Of a stretch of DNA of 64,000 bases, positions 8,763 through 16,660 are shown one piece after another (position 1 is the first letter of the stretch; each line of letters starts with the position of its first letter). Origin of the DNA: an uncultured Clostridium sp. (GTDB taxonomy: Bacteria > Bacillota > Clostridia > Lachnospirales > Lachnospiraceae); the NCBI GenBank assembly GCA_946553025.1, contig CAMNRM010000013.1, forward strand, positions 24,767 to 88,766. The letters are read 5' to 3'. Both the position numbers and the translations under genes were made by a program. The notes below the pieces were generated by a model. The model did no database searches and was not told the origin of the DNA. It saw nothing but the letters and a program-made list of their open reading frames with translations.

Positions 8763-9596
8763 ATGGAGAAAAAGATATCAAAAAAAGCCCTATTAAAGTC
8801 CTTCCATAACTGGTTTTACGGGCATCTGACCTGTTTTTCTCAGGAGCACATGCAGACCTTTGGCTATCTGTGTTCCATGCTCCCTCTGGTTGAGGATTTA
8901 TATGAGGATGAAGAGGATAAGGCAAAAGCCATGAATACCTACACGGCATTCTTTAACACGGAGCCGCAGTTAGGAACATTGATTGTCGGTATTACCGCAG
9001 GTCTGGAAGAGGCGAGAGCCAGCGGAACCGAGGATGTCGATGATGAAACCATTAACGGCCTCCGTGCAGGTCTGATGGGACCGATTGCCGGAATCGGCGA
9101 CTCACTGGTTGTAGGAACGGTGATTCCTATTCTTCTGGGCATTGCTATGGGAATGTCCACCGGCGGTTCACCGCTTGGCGCAATCTTTTATATTCTTGTC
9201 TGGAATTTATTTGCTTACTTTGGTATGAAGTTTCTGTATTTTAAAGGGTACAGTCTTGGTACAAAGGCCGTGGAATTCTTAATCGGCGCACAGGGCGACG
9301 CCATCCGTGAATCCGTGTCCATCCTTGGCGGAATGGTTATCGGTGCGGTATCTGCGACCTGGGTCAGCGTCACAACTTCGCTGAAGCTTTTAAATGAAGC
9401 GGGAGAACCTTATCTGGTATTGCAGGATAAGTTAAATGAAGTATTTCCCGGACTATTAACCGCAGTATTCGTTATTGCCTGCTGGTTTTTGATGGCAAAG
9501 AAGCAGATGTCGCCGATTAAAGTTATGCTGCTCTTAGTGGTTGTGGCGTTTGTGGGCGTGCTGGTTGGATTCTTTAATCCGGGACTTGTTTACTAG
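8763..9596 (+). CDS. PTS mannose-family EIID component
   Basis: EIID family, 277 aa. N-terminal cytoplasmic part with SFHNWFYGHLTCFSQEHMQ and FFNTEPQLGTLIVGI, then GLMGPIAGIGDSLVVGTVIPI and C-terminal membrane segments. ATG 8763 follows GAGGAGG inside the end of EIIC. Together with EIIC it forms the transporter. EIID is diagnostic of the mannose/fructose/sorbose PTS class. Confidence 0.95.
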   Translation: MEKKISKKALLKSFHNWFYGHLTCFSQEHMQTFGYLCSMLPLVEDLYEDEEDKAKAMNTYTAFFNTEPQLGTLIVGITAGLEEARASGTEDVDDETINGLRAGLMGPIAGIGDSLVVGTVIPILLGIAMGMSTGGSPLGAIFYILVWNLFAYFGMKFLYFKGYSLGTKAVEFLIGAQGDAIRESVSILGGMVIGAVSATWVSVTTSLKLLNEAGEPYLVLQDKLNEVFPGLLTAVFVIACWFLMAKKQMSPIKVMLLLVVVAFVGVLVGFFNPGLVY

Positions 9597-9696
9597 GATT
9601 TATCAGGAAACATGGATTTGGCGCAAAGACGGCAGAGCAATAGGGGAGAATGGTTTTGCCGGTAAAGCAGCCAAGGAGCAGGGGAGAAAACGATAT

Positions 9697-9954
9697 ATGG
9701 TAAAATTAGAATTCCAGATGAAGGAATCTGCCGGTCTTTTGCCGGAAATGGCAGGAAGGCTGGTCAAAGAGGCCATCCAATGTACCAGCAATGTACAGAT
9801 CAGAAAAGGAGAAAAAAGCGGCGACGCCAAACTGATATTCCACGTACTTTCACTTTCGGCAAAGGCTGGTGAAAAGCTGGAACTCTTGGTCGAAGGAGAA
9901 AACGAACAGGAGGATGCGAAAAGACTGGAAGCATTTCTAACGGAAAATTTTTAA
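9697..9954 (+). CDS. HPr-like protein without phosphorylation sites (LevX position)
   Basis: 85 aa aligning by eye to HPr over its whole length. In HPr the active loop is G-L-His15-x-Arg17-Pro18; here residues 13-18 read GLLPEM, so His15 is Leu, Arg17 is Glu and Pro18 is Met. The regulatory Ser46 region reads NAKS in HPr and DAKL here, so Ser46 is Leu46. The fold elements VSL/LSL and the C-terminal acidic helix remain. It cannot be a phosphocarrier by the usual chemistry, and may bind PTS partners as a decoy or regulator. ATG 9697 follows GGGGAG at 9681-9686. It is the last gene of the operon, the position of levX in streptococci. Confidence 0.75.
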   Translation: MVKLEFQMKESAGLLPEMAGRLVKEAIQCTSNVQIRKGEKSGDAKLIFHVLSLSAKAGEKLELLVEGENEQEDAKRLEAFLTENF

Positions 9955-10012
9955 GGAAATTTTTATTTTGGAAATCAGGAATTTTTTTTTAGAAAATTTT
10001 TAAAAAAGCCTA

Positions 10013-10041
10013 TTGACATTTCCACAAATATCCGTTATACT
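10013..10041 (+). promoter_or_regulatory. Consensus promoter of tRNA-Arg
   Basis: TTGACA (10013-10018), 17-bp spacer, TATACT (10036-10041). Transcription would start near 10048. The short leader contains the perfect palindrome CAAACTAGTTTG (10058-10069). The AT-rich stretch 9955-10012 before it shows no GC stem suitable for ending the PTS operon. Confidence 0.9.
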
Positions 10042-10072
10042 TATTATCGCTGTTAAGCAAACTAGTTTGTAC

Positions 10073-10146
10073 GTGTGCGTAGCTCAGCTGGATAGAGCAC
10101 TTGGCTACGGACCAAGGTGTCGGGGGTTCGAATCCTCTCGCGCACG
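10073..10146 (+). tRNA. tRNA-Arg (anticodon ACG)
   Basis: 74 nt. Acceptor stem GTGTGCG/CGCGCAC, D-arm GCTC/GAGC, anticodon stem CTTGG/CCAAG with ACG at 10107-10109, T-arm GGGGG-TTCGAAT-CCTCT with two G-T pairs, discriminator G10146. CCA is not encoded. The A34 of ACG is normally deaminated to inosine to read CGU/CGC/CGA. Confidence 0.97.
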
Positions 10147-10157
10147 TTAGAAAATGT

Positions 10158-10196
10158 AAAAAAAGAGTATTGTTTGAAAAATCAATACTCTTTTTT
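10158..10196 (+). terminator. Terminator of tRNA-Arg
   Basis: AAAAGAGTATTG pairs with CAATACTCTTTT around a 10-nt loop, followed by a T-run at 10191-10196. Between it and the lipoprotein start I see nothing further that is interpretable. Confidence 0.92.
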
Positions 10197-10384
10197 GCTA
10201 TTCAAATAAAATTTTAGATATTTTTGTAAATTGTGTACAAATTGATTGCCGAAAATAGGTCAGCTACATAAGAAATTAGCCTGTGTGTATTGTCCTGTCA
10301 CTGCTGCATCACATGTTGGAAAATATTGGGAGAAGATGTAGTAAAATAGCAAACAAAGAGGGTAAAAGGAAGGAATTTCAGGAG

Positions 10385-12193
10385 ATGAAAAAGAAAACGT
10401 TTAATCATTTGATGGCAGGATTGGTGTTGTCCTGCGTAGTTTTGGGATTGACAGCTTGTAAAAGCGGAGGCAGTTTAACTGGCAGTCTGGCCAAACGAAC
10501 AATCAATACAATTTCGTCCGTCTTAAAAGACAATAAAGATGAAAAATCTGCCGATGATGAAACCGGAGCAGAAGGGGCAGAGGAAGAAGAAACGAGAGAA
10601 ACAGGAAAAGATATTTCCGGGGAAAGTGCAGATAAGGATACAGAAGTGCAGGAAAATGCAGACTCTAAAAATACAGTCAGTGAAAGTCCTGCCAAAGAAA
10701 AAACAGCACAGGAAAGCCTGATAAATACAGCACAGGCAGAAGAAATTTCCCGGGAATTAGAGATTTATCTGGAAAAGCCGCCGCTGTATTCGGATGCATA
10801 TTGGACAAAACCGATGATTATTACGGAATATGATACCATTCGTGCCAATAAAGAAAATTATCCGAAACTGGCACAGGCACTGGAGGCATATAATGCAGAA
10901 AGCGCAGCGGCAGCGGCAGCCTGGGAGAATGAAAACAGGGCGGCAGCTGCGGCAGAACGTGAAGAATATGGTGAAGATTATCCGCCCTATACTTTCCAAA
11001 GGGATTTCTCTGTGATGAGGGCAGACCAATATGGTGTTGGCATTCTATGCGGAGATTATTGGAAATTTGGCGGGATGACGTCGTCTGTGGAATATACGAT
11101 TCGTGGAAAGAATATTGATCCGCTGACAGGAAAAGATTTGGTTCTGGAAGATGTTATTGCCGATATTCCTCAGCTAATACGAGCTTTAATTGATGAATAT
11201 TATATACAAAGACCGGAAGAAAGCACCTATATGGGTTATTTGGAGAATGCGGAAGAAATTATTGCCAGTCAGTTTGAGAAAAATCAGCCAGAGGAGAATC
11301 AGCCGGTTTGGGTGCTGGGGTGTCAGGGAATTACTTTTTGCTATAATCCGGGCATTCTTACCGGAGGCAGAGGTTATGTAGAGATTACTCTGCTCTATGA
11401 GAAATATCCGGAATTATTTAAAGCGCCTTTAAAAAAAGAACCGGAAGAATTTGCGCTGTATGATGAAGGCGGAAGATGGAATGCAGATATTGATAAAGAT
11501 GGGGTGTTGGAAGAAATCTATATCCAGGATGCTCCTGCGGAAATCATGAGTAATGAAATCCGATTTTTCCTGGACGGTGAAGAGTGCTTTATTCAAAAAG
11601 AGGAATATAATTTACTGGGAGATAAGTATCTGCTGAAAAATAAAGATGGAAATTACTATATCTATCTGGTAACCTCGGAAGTCGATGAGGTGAGCCGTGT
11701 CCTGGTTTTTAAATTGACGGAAAACGGGGTGAAGTATCAGGGGGATGTTTTTGGTTGGATTACAGGTTCTTTGGTTACTAAGCCCAGCCATTTTAAACTG
11801 GGTAATCGTATTGGGGTGCTGAGTAACCGTATAGCCTATCAGCATTATCATATGGGAAATGACGGTATGCCAAAAGCCGATGAAGAGATTTACTATTTCC
11901 CGGGGTGGGATGAGGATATCGATGAGGATTTATGGACCTGGGCCGTAACAACAAAAAAACCTCTTCCTGCATGGAAAATTTTGGAGGATGGAAGCATAAG
12001 CGGCACAACTGAAAATATCCCTGCAGGTGTAAAATGTTTGCCGGTGAGAAGCGATGAAAAAACCTTTGTTGATATTCAGGCACAGGATGGAAGGCGCTGG
12101 CGCATTGACTATCATATCAATGAGGACTGGACACGCACGATTTGGGGTGAAGATGAAAACGAATATTTTTTCGATATCGTTTATGCAGGATAG
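10385..12193 (+). CDS. Exported lipoprotein with RsiV/DUF3298-like domain
   Basis: 602 aa. The signal peptide MKKKTFNHLMAGLVLSCVV ends in lipobox LTAC, so the protein is probably anchored on the outer face of the membrane. An acidic, Glu/Asp-rich low-complexity linker follows (about 35-105). Residues about 120-350 hold RDFSVMRADQYGVGILC and IDPLTGKDLVLEDVI, resembling the DUF3298/RsiV-like domain of secreted deacetylases and anti-sigma factors. The C-terminal half has no recognised family. ATG 10385 is preferred over an upstream in-frame start because it alone gives a signal peptide. It is a single gene between the tRNA and the peptide transporter; its ligand is unknown. Confidence 0.8.
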   Translation: MKKKTFNHLMAGLVLSCVVLGLTACKSGGSLTGSLAKRTINTISSVLKDNKDEKSADDETGAEGAEEEETRETGKDISGESADKDTEVQENADSKNTVSESPAKEKTAQESLINTAQAEEISRELEIYLEKPPLYSDAYWTKPMIITEYDTIRANKENYPKLAQALEAYNAESAAAAAAWENENRAAAAAEREEYGEDYPPYTFQRDFSVMRADQYGVGILCGDYWKFGGMTSSVEYTIRGKNIDPLTGKDLVLEDVIADIPQLIRALIDEYYIQRPEESTYMGYLENAEEIIASQFEKNQPEENQPVWVLGCQGITFCYNPGILTGGRGYVEITLLYEKYPELFKAPLKKEPEEFALYDEGGRWNADIDKDGVLEEIYIQDAPAEIMSNEIRFFLDGEECFIQKEEYNLLGDKYLLKNKDGNYYIYLVTSEVDEVSRVLVFKLTENGVKYQGDVFGWITGSLVTKPSHFKLGNRIGVLSNRIAYQHYHMGNDGMPKADEEIYYFPGWDEDIDEDLWTWAVTTKKPLPAWKILEDGSISGTTENIPAGVKCLPVRSDEKTFVDIQAQDGRRWRIDYHINEDWTRTIWGEDENEYFFDIVYAG

Positions 12194-12313
12194 AAGGTGC
12201 TGGCTTTTGCAGGCTACAGTGAACACAGGTGGGTGGCAAGCATTGCAGCTACCGTGAATCATGTGAATACTTACCCTTTACCTAGTATTTTTATGCAAAA
12301 ACCATTCGTTGCC

Positions 12314-12342
12314 TTGATTTCTTTCTGCGGATATGCTATAAT
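12314..12342 (+). promoter_or_regulatory. Extended -10 promoter of the peptide transporter operon
   Basis: TTGATT (12314-12319), 17-bp spacer, TGC then TATAAT (12337-12342). Predicted start near 12349 leaves a leader of about 140 nt before the first permease. The rest of 12194-12313 shows only a doubtful degenerate relative of the dispersed palindrome near 12241-12275. Confidence 0.8.
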
Positions 12343-12405
12343 GCTAAAAGTTTCTGTTGTTTTGTACAGAACATGGATTGCGAAAAATAACATGGATAGT
12401 GGAGC

Positions 12406-12443
12406 AAAGGTGCAGTGAATTTTTCGTTTACTGCGCCTTTTTT
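12406..12443 (+). terminator. Terminator-like hairpin in the transporter leader
   Basis: AAAGGTGCAGT pairs with ACTGCGCCTTT (one G-T pair) and runs into six T. It lies after the promoter and only 46 bases before the first permease start, so it would stop most transcripts unless read-through is controlled. A possible 8-codon peptide (ATG 12392, TGA 12416) overlaps its 5' arm. No known riboswitch fold is recognised. Confidence 0.75.
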
Positions 12444-12488
12444 AGAGGATATCCGCAAAAGTTTATCATCCATACAAGGGGGAATTTT

Positions 12489-13415
12489 ATGACAAGGTAC
12501 ATAGCAAAGCGGTTGGGTGTTGGCGTGATTTCTTTATTTATTCTGGTGACGGTCACGTTTTTCCTGCTTCATGCCATCCCGGGAGGGCCGTTCAGCCCGG
12601 AGGATAACCGGAATGTTCCGCCCAAGATTCTGGAAAAGATTTCGGATCAGTACGGTTTAAATGATCCGGTGCCGGAGCAGTACGCCCGTTATCTGTCAAA
12701 TCTTCTTCATGGAGATTTCGGAACTTCATTTAAAAAACAGGATACGACGGTGAATGAACTGATCAGCCAGGGCTTTCCGGTTTCGGCGCGTGTGGGTGCC
12801 TGGGGGATTTTCATTTCGCTGGCTGCGGGGATTCTTTTAGGAATTATCGCTGCGGTAAAGCGCGGGAAAGTCCCGGATATGATTGCCATGGTGATTGCAA
12901 CCATCGGCGTTTCGGTTCCCAGTTTTGTTATCTGTGTGCTGATGATGTATGTATTCTGTGAAAAGCTGAAGATTCTGCCTTCTTATGGCTTAACTTCCTG
13001 GAAACATTATATTCTTCCCGTATTCTGCATGGCATTTTCTCAGATTGCCTATATTACCCGGTTAATGCGTTCGAGTATGCTGGAAACTATGCGCCAGGAC
13101 TATATCCGCACGGAAAGGGCGAAGGGAACCCCGGAATATCTGGTGATTGGCCGCTATGCCATGAAAAATTCCCTGCTTCCCATTATTACCTATGTCGGTC
13201 CGATGGTGGCGGCGCTTTTAACCGGTACGTTTATTATCGAAAAGCTGTTTTCCGTGCCGGGGCTGGGCAGGTATTTTGTGACGGCAATCGGCGACAGGGA
13301 TTACTCGGTGACGCTGGGGCTGACGATTTTTGTGGGAAGTCTGATTATTTTATGCAATTTAATTGTAGATATTTTGTATGCGGTGATTGACCCGCGGATT
13401 AAGATTGATAAGTAA
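12489..13415 (+). CDS. Oligopeptide/dipeptide ABC transporter permease (OppB/DppB type)
   Basis: 308 aa with six membrane segments and the family's conserved opening TRYIAKRLGVGVISLFILV and IPGGPF. The EAA loop (YIRTERAKGTPEYLVIGRYAMKNSLLP) contacts the ATPases. ATG 12489 follows AAGGGGG (12476-12482); the longer in-frame extension would include the leader hairpin and is rejected. It is the first gene of permease-permease-ATPase-ATPase-binding protein order. Confidence 0.95.
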   Translation: MTRYIAKRLGVGVISLFILVTVTFFLLHAIPGGPFSPEDNRNVPPKILEKISDQYGLNDPVPEQYARYLSNLLHGDFGTSFKKQDTTVNELISQGFPVSARVGAWGIFISLAAGILLGIIAAVKRGKVPDMIAMVIATIGVSVPSFVICVLMMYVFCEKLKILPSYGLTSWKHYILPVFCMAFSQIAYITRLMRSSMLETMRQDYIRTERAKGTPEYLVIGRYAMKNSLLPIITYVGPMVAALLTGTFIIEKLFSVPGLGRYFVTAIGDRDYSVTLGLTIFVGSLIILCNLIVDILYAVIDPRIKIDK

Positions 13416-13440
13416 AGTAAAGAAAAATGAGGACGATAGA

Positions 13441-14403
13441 ATGACAGAGATAAGTGCAGGAACCGGGACAGGCCGGTTTCCCGCGGGAACGGATATTCCC
13501 ATGGAGCTTTTGGAGCCGTTAAGCGAGGCGGAGAAGGAAAAGGATGTAATTGCCCGAAAAAGCCAGTCCTATGTGAAGATGGTCTGGGGCAGGTTAAAGA
13601 AGGATAAGCTTGCGATGTTTGGGCTGGTGGTTTTGTTTTTCATGATTTTGTTTGCGGTTTTTGCACCGATTTTTTCTCCCTATGATTATGCACAGACGGA
13701 TTTTTACCATCTTTTGGAATGGCCGAGCAAGGAGCACTGGTTCGGCACGGATAAGATGGGCCGGGATATTTTTATCCGCACCATGTATGGGGCGAGGATT
13801 TCGCTGACGATTGGCTTTACCGCCGCCTTTGTCAATATGATTATCGGCGTGCTCTACGGCGGGATTGCCGGGTATTTCGGCGGGACGGCAGATTTGATTA
13901 TGATGCGGATTGTGGATATTCTTTCTGGGATTCCCAGTTTGATTTATCTGATTTTAATTATGATGTTTCTGGGCAATACCATGAGCAGCATCCTTCTTGC
14001 GATGTGTCTGACCTTCTGGATTACGACGGCGCGTATGGTGCGCGGGCAGATTCTTACGCTTCGGGAACAGGATTTTGCCCTGGCGGCGAAGATCTGCGGG
14101 CTGAACAAGTGGCAGATTTTAATTCACCATCTCATCCCGAACAGTATCGGCACGATTATTGTCACGGTGACTTTTTTAATTCCCAGTGCCATCTTCCAGG
14201 AAGCCTTTTTAAGCTTTTTGGGGATTGGGATTCAGGTGCCGCAGGCAAGCTGGGGGACTCTGGCGAATGATGCGATTGAATATTTATTCACCTGCCCGTA
14301 TCAGATGTTCTTCCCGGCGGCGGCGATCAGCCTTACGATTTTTGCGCTGAATTTTATCGGCGACGGACTCAGGGATGCACTGGACCCGAGATTAAAGAAG
14401 TAG
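13441..14403 (+). CDS. Oligopeptide ABC transporter permease (OppC/DppC type)
   Basis: 320 aa. An N-terminal cytoplasmic tail (about 55 residues), then the OppC_N segment KDKLAMFGLVVLFFMILF, HWFGTDKMGRDIFIRTMYGARISL (family signature) and an EAA loop near ALAAKICGLNKWQILIHHL. ATG 13441 is chosen; the earlier in-frame start overlaps the preceding gene. It pairs with the upstream permease. The ribosome site is weak (GAGGA), suggesting coupling to the upstream gene 25 bases away. Confidence 0.95.
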   Translation: MTEISAGTGTGRFPAGTDIPMELLEPLSEAEKEKDVIARKSQSYVKMVWGRLKKDKLAMFGLVVLFFMILFAVFAPIFSPYDYAQTDFYHLLEWPSKEHWFGTDKMGRDIFIRTMYGARISLTIGFTAAFVNMIIGVLYGGIAGYFGGTADLIMMRIVDILSGIPSLIYLILIMMFLGNTMSSILLAMCLTFWITTARMVRGQILTLREQDFALAAKICGLNKWQILIHHLIPNSIGTIIVTVTFLIPSAIFQEAFLSFLGIGIQVPQASWGTLANDAIEYLFTCPYQMFFPAAAISLTIFALNFIGDGLRDALDPRLKK

Positions 14404-14464
14404 CGGATGTGTGCGAAAGAACAGAAAATATTTCTTTGACGATAGAAGAGTTAGGAGAGCAAAT

Positions 14465-15535
14465 TTGACTTCGGATAATGTTTTACTTCAAATTAAAAAT
14501 TTAAAGACAGGGTTTCACACGGGCGACGGTTATGTGCAGGCGGTCCGGGGCGTGAGCTTTTATGTGGATCGCGGCGAAAGGCTGGGCATCGTGGGCGAGT
14601 CCGGGTGCGGAAAGTCGGTGAGTATGCTTTCTATTATGCATCTTTTGGAGGATAATGCCGACTTAAACGTGGACGAGATTATGTTCGACGGCGAAGATCT
14701 GGCGAAGAAATCCGTAAAAGAGATGCGAAAATACCAGGGCAATGAAATTTCCATGATTTTCCAGGACCCCATGACCAGCTTAAACCCTTTGTTTACGATT
14801 GGCGAACAGATCTGCGGCCCGTTAAGGCGGCATTTGAAAATGAGTAAGGACGAGGCCCGAAAGAGGGCGCTTGAGGTGTTAAACCAGGTGGGGATTCCTG
14901 CGCCGGAAAAGAGGATTCACCAGTATCCGCACGAACTTTCCGGCGGGATGCGCCAGAGGGTGATGATTGCCATTGCCATTGCCTGCAATCCCAAGCTTTT
15001 AATTGCCGACGAGCCGACGACGGCGCTGGATGTGACGATCCAGGCGCAGATTCTGGAACTGATGCAGAAGATGCGGGAGCAGTATGCCATGTCCCTGATT
15101 TTAATTACCCATGATTTAGGGGTGATTGCCAGCATGTGCACAAGGGTGATTGTAATGTACGGCGGAATTATCGTGGAAGAGGGGGATGTGCGGGATATCT
15201 TTTACCGGACGGCCCATCCCTACACGAAGGGGCTTTTGGAGTCCATCCCCAAGGCAAACGGGGAGAAGCTGGTGCCGATTTTCGGGACGCCGCCGGATCT
15301 GTTAAATCCCCCGGCGGGATGTCCGTTTGCTGCCCGCTGCCCCTATGCGATGAAGCTCTGCCATGCCTACCAGCCGGAATTAGACGAGGTGGAAGAAGGG
15401 CATAAGAGTGCGTGCTGGCTTCACCATCCGCAGGTAAAGAAGAATATCGAGGTTCCTGATTTGGCAAAACGTGAACAGGCCGGGAAGATAAAGGCACAGG
15501 GTAAGGAAAAAGAAGGCGGGGTGAAGCTGTCATGA
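14465..15535 (+). CDS. Oligopeptide ABC transporter ATPase (OppD/DppD type)
   Basis: 356 aa ABC ATPase. Walker [10 protein letters not shown]-loop [10 protein letters not shown], signature LSGGMRQR, Walker [14 protein letters not shown]-loop ITHDLG. The C-terminal oligo_HPY domain has [14 protein letters not shown], whose cysteines may hold a 4Fe-4S cluster in some family members. I place the start at TTG 14465 because AGGAG lies 7 bases upstream. An in-frame GTG at 14411 would add 18 residues but has no ribosome site. The stop overlaps the next ATPase start. Confidence 0.93.
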   Translation: MTSDNVLLQIKNLKTGFHTGDGYVQAVRGVSFYVDRGERLGIVGESGCGKSVSMLSIMHLLEDNADLNVDEIMFDGEDLAKKSVKEMRKYQGNEISMIFQDPMTSLNPLFTIGEQICGPLRRHLKMSKDEARKRALEVLNQVGIPAPEKRIHQYPHELSGGMRQRVMIAIAIACNPKLLIADEPTTALDVTIQAQILELMQKMREQYAMSLILITHDLGVIASMCTRVIVMYGGIIVEEGDVRDIFYRTAHPYTKGLLESIPKANGEKLVPIFGTPPDLLNPPAGCPFAARCPYAMKLCHAYQPELDEVEEGHKSACWLHHPQVKKNIEVPDLAKREQAGKIKAQGKEKEGGVKLS

Positions 15536-16515
15536 GTATTAGCAGTAACCGGGAAACTTGCCTGGAGGTAAAGAACTTAAAGAAGTATTTTGAATTAAAG
15601 ACCGGGTGGTTTCAGAAGCCGAATATCTTAAAAGCTGTGGACGATGTATCGTTTTCGATTGCCAAGGGGGAAACGATGGGTCTGGTGGGGGAATCCGGGT
15701 GCGGAAAGACTACCATCGGGCGGACGGTGCTTAAACTCTATGAACCGACGGACGGGCAGATTCTTTACCAGGGTGCAGAGATTACGCGGCTGAAGGATAA
15801 GGAGATGCAGGCATTCCGGAGGAAGATGCAGATGATTTTCCAGGACCCCTATACCTCGCTTGACCCGCGCAAAAACGTGATGGACATTATTGCCGAACCG
15901 ATTCGCTTTATGAAACTAAAGCAGGGAAGGGATATCGGGGACAGGGTTCGCGAACTGGTGGAGCTGGTGGGCTTAAAGCCGGACCACATCAATCGCTATC
16001 CGCACGAGTTTTCCGGGGGACAGCGGCAGAGAATCGGTATTGCCCGTGCCCTGGCGGCGGAACCGGAGTTTATCGTCTGTGACGAGCCGATTTCGGCTTT
16101 GGATGTTTCGATTCAGGCACAGATTATCAATATTTTGGAAGAACTTCAGGAGAGATATAAGTTCACCTATCTGTTTATCTCGCATGATTTGGCGATGGTT
16201 CGGCATATTTCCAACCAGATCGGCGTGATGTATCTGGGAAATCTCTTGGAGTATGCCCAGGCGGATGAATTTTATGAAAATATGCTGCATCCCTACACCA
16301 AGGCGCTGATTTCAGCGGAACCGATTGCCGACCCGGATCTGGCGGCGGCAAGCCAGAGGATTGTGCTGGAAGGGGATGTGCTTTCACCGATTAATCCAAA
16401 GGACGAGTGTCCGTTCTGCTCGCGCTGCCCCTATGTAAAGGATGTGTGCAGGCAGGCAAAGCCGGAATTAAAGAAGGTGAATGAGAAGCATTATGTGGCA
16501 TGTCATCTGCTGTAG
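15532..16515 (+). CDS. Oligopeptide ABC transporter ATPase (OppF/DppF type)
   Basis: 327 aa ABC ATPase. Walker A GESGCGKTT, FQDPYTSLDPRK, signature FSGGQRQRIGIARAL, Walker B FIVCDEPISALD and the oligo_HPY tail CPFCSRCPYVKDVC. The start ATGA overlaps the preceding stop. It forms the ATPase heterodimer with the upstream gene. A dispersed palindrome and a terminator separate it from the binding-protein gene. Confidence 0.95.
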   Translation: MSISSNRETCLEVKNLKKYFELKTGWFQKPNILKAVDDVSFSIAKGETMGLVGESGCGKTTIGRTVLKLYEPTDGQILYQGAEITRLKDKEMQAFRRKMQMIFQDPYTSLDPRKNVMDIIAEPIRFMKLKQGRDIGDRVRELVELVGLKPDHINRYPHEFSGGQRQRIGIARALAAEPEFIVCDEPISALDVSIQAQIINILEELQERYKFTYLFISHDLAMVRHISNQIGVMYLGNLLEYAQADEFYENMLHPYTKALISAEPIADPDLAAASQRIVLEGDVLSPINPKDECPFCSRCPYVKDVCRQAKPELKKVNEKHYVACHLL

Positions 16516-16537
16516 GCAGGCGGGTTGCTGAAGATTC

Positions 16538-16563
16538 GTTGCTGTGAACGTGTGAACCGTAAC
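16538..16563 (-). repeat. Dispersed 26-bp palindromic element, copy 2
   Basis: Inverse orientation (GTTGCTGTGAACG ... GTGAACCGTAAC), 23 bases after the ATPase stop. It is framed by CGGGTTGC (16521) and GCAACCCG (16581), so the RNA could form a larger hairpin with the element in the loop. Confidence 0.8.
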
Positions 16564-16610
16564 GAAAACTCACGCAAACGGCAACCCGGCAGAATAAAAA
16601 AGCGCACCAG

Positions 16611-16628
16611 GCGGCATCTGCCGCTTTT
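16611..16628 (+). terminator. Hairpin/terminator before the peptide-binding protein
   Basis: GCGGCA-TC-TGCCGC then TTTT, enclosed by AAAAGCG/CGCTTTT (16598-16628). It probably lowers read-through between the ATPase genes and the binding-protein gene, which usually needs a different expression level. Confidence 0.65.
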
Positions 16629-16660
16629 GCGATAAATGAAAAAAACAGGAGGAAACAATT

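Noticed and set aside
12241..12275. Further copy of the dispersed palindrome
   Set aside because: Only scattered matches (ACCGTGAA, ATGTGAATAC) and indels are needed; too degenerate to count.
12357..12488. N-terminal extension of the first peptide permease
   Set aside because: It would translate the leader terminator, and a better ribosome site stands before ATG 12489.
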